DNA of 64,000 nt from Paracoccaceae bacterium (GTDB lineage: Bacteria; Pseudomonadota; Alphaproteobacteria; Rhodobacterales; Rhodobacteraceae), in the NCBI GenBank assembly GCA_020425085.1, contig JAGQRW010000007.1, positions 806,001 to 870,000 on the forward strand, given 5' to 3'. Under the pieces are notes generated by a model that saw only the letters and a program-made list of their open reading frames with translations, had not been told where the DNA came from and did not search any database. Of this stretch, positions 63,199 through 64,000 are shown in pieces. Within the stretch, counting starts at the first letter, position 1; the number at the start of each line of letters is the position of its first letter. Made by a program: the position numbers and the translations under genes.

Positions 63199-64000
63199 TC
63201 AGATAAGTTCGACCTCTCCGGTTGATCCGTTGACCCTGATCATGTCGCCGGTCTTGACGATCTTGGTGCCGGTGCCGGTGCCGACCACCGCTGGCATGCC
63301 GTATTCGCGGCATACGATGGCGGCATGGCTCATGATCCCGCCGACATCGGTGACGCAGGCCTTGATCTTGACAAATGCCGGGGCCCAGGATGGTGACGTT
63401 GTCGGCGAAACAAGGATTTCCCCTTCTTTCAGGTCACCGATTTCCTTGACCGTCCGACAGACACGCGCCGGACCTTCGACCGAACCGGGACTTGCGGCAA
63501 AGCCTTTGAACAGCGAAATGTTGTCGTTGTCGGCAACATCGGACCAGTTGGCCAGCGACTCGTTGGTGACGCCCCAAAGTACCACGGTAAACGGTTCCTG
63601 AATGACCTCGGGCGCCGGTCCTAGTGCGGGTGGGGGGGTCCATTCCTGAAACTTTTTCATCACCCCCTTGCGCCACTCGATTTCCTTGGGCCATACCAGC
63701 GGCCCGCGCGGTTTCACTCCGGTTGCCCAGGCGGTGGTCAGATCCCAAAGGGCATCCTTGATCTCGCTTTTCTTCAAGAGCCAGATGTCTTCCGCATCCT
63801 TCAGGAAACCGTGTTCGTGCATGATCGCCGCGAATTCCCGGATCTTGTTCCAGAAAATCGAATGGAACCAGTGTTCAACATAGAACAGGTGGTTTTCGAC
63901 ATAGGGAAACACCGTCTTGGCAACCCCCAGCAACTGATCAAAGGCCTGGCGATCCTCATCCGTGGTGATCAGATCACGATATTCCTTGGTGATGCGATCC
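63199..64000 (-). CDS. PEP-utilising mobile-domain protein, 5' end beyond window (phenylphosphate synthase subunit 1-like)
   Basis: The C-terminal 266 codons of a protein that continues past the window end. It ends in the swivelling phosphohistidine domain: LKEGEILVSPTTSPSWAPAF, then GGIMSHAAIVCREYGMPAVVG with the His that becomes phosphorylated, then DMIRVNGSTGEVEL. In PEP synthase this follows the ATP domain in one chain; here the ATP domain is a separate gene 77 bases downstream, as in phenylphosphate synthase. No PEP/pyruvate-binding barrel follows the His domain. Confidence 0.85.
   Translation of the reverse strand, partial: DRITKEYRDLITTDEDRQAFDQLLGVAKTVFPYVENHLFYVEHWFHSIFWNKIREFAAIMHEHGFLKDAEDIWLLKKSEIKDALWDLTTAWATGVKPRGPLVWPKEIEWRKGVMKKFQEWTPPPALGPAPEVIQEPFTVVLWGVTNESLANWSDVADNDNISLFKGFAASPGSVEGPARVCRTVKEIGDLKEGEILVSPTTSPSWAPAFVKIKACVTDVGGIMSHAAIVCREYGMPAVVGTGTGTKIVKTGDMIRVNGSTGEVELI

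Overview
The window looks like chromosome of an aerobic, GC-rich alphaproteobacterium, most likely of the Rhodobacterales/Roseobacter type. The reasons are the coxII-ctaB-ctaG-coxIII gene order followed by SURF1, thrC and an M16 peptidase, the short ProRS without an insertion domain, gcvTHP behind a tandem glycine riboswitch, and the mix of TRAP and BMP-type ABC transporters. This assignment is inference from gene content. I saw no phage, insertion sequence, CRISPR array or rRNA; there is one tRNA.

Region 1 (1-25.9 kb) is mostly housekeeping. It holds tldD (cut by the window start), cytochrome c oxidase subunits and assembly factors, threonine synthase, an M16 processing protease, an FAD-linked hydroxyacid dehydrogenase, gltX, the glycine cleavage operon with its riboswitch and an inserted VOC-fold gene, a zinc-ribbon thioredoxin, tRNA-Ala(CGC), Ppx/GppA, proS, an acyl-CoA ligase, a beta-lactamase-fold esterase and TesB.

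Region 2 (25.9-37.2 kb) is a histidine-utilisation-like regulon. hutF-hutG-hutI-hutU lie on the minus strand, divergent from a HutC-like repressor, which is followed by a TRAP transporter and a MIO-type ammonia-lyase. A near-identical 18-bp operator precedes both hutU and the TRAP genes. The ammonia-lyase, urocanase and imidazolonepropionase homologues all depart from the textbook sequences at positions near the substrate, so the substrate may not be plain histidine.

Region 3 (37.3-39.9 kb) is a translationally coupled cytochrome P450 and AlkB-like diiron hydroxylase pair with no local redox partners.

Region 4 (39.9-57.0 kb) is a purine salvage and degradation island. It contains a GntR/FCD regulator, XdhC, a BMP-type nucleoside/purine ABC transporter, a hydantoin-racemase-like protein lacking both catalytic cysteines, membrane urate oxidase PuuD, ureidoglycine aminohydrolase, a second copy-type BMP binding protein, xanthine dehydrogenase XdhAB, guanine deaminase, a tandem-domain 5-hydroxyisourate hydrolase and an ArgE-type deacetylase. 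A repeated palindrome close to TATTGTGTACAATA marks the promoters and probably binds the GntR regulator. Several expected steps (OHCU decarboxylase, allantoinase, allantoate amidohydrolase) are missing here.

Region 5 (57.0-64.0 kb, minus strand, running off the window) is the most unusual. A split PEP-synthase-like pair (swivelling histidine domain plus ATP-grasp domain) is followed by a UbiD decarboxylase, a Tm-1-like ATP-binding protein, a CBS-ACT protein, an LpdD-like protein, a UbiX prenyltransferase and a TIGR02444 protein, the last five joined by 4-nt stop/start overlaps. The parts match the three-subunit phenylphosphate synthase of anaerobic phenol degradation plus a prenyl-FMN (de)carboxylase, but sit in what looks like an aerobe, with extra components not known from the phenol system.
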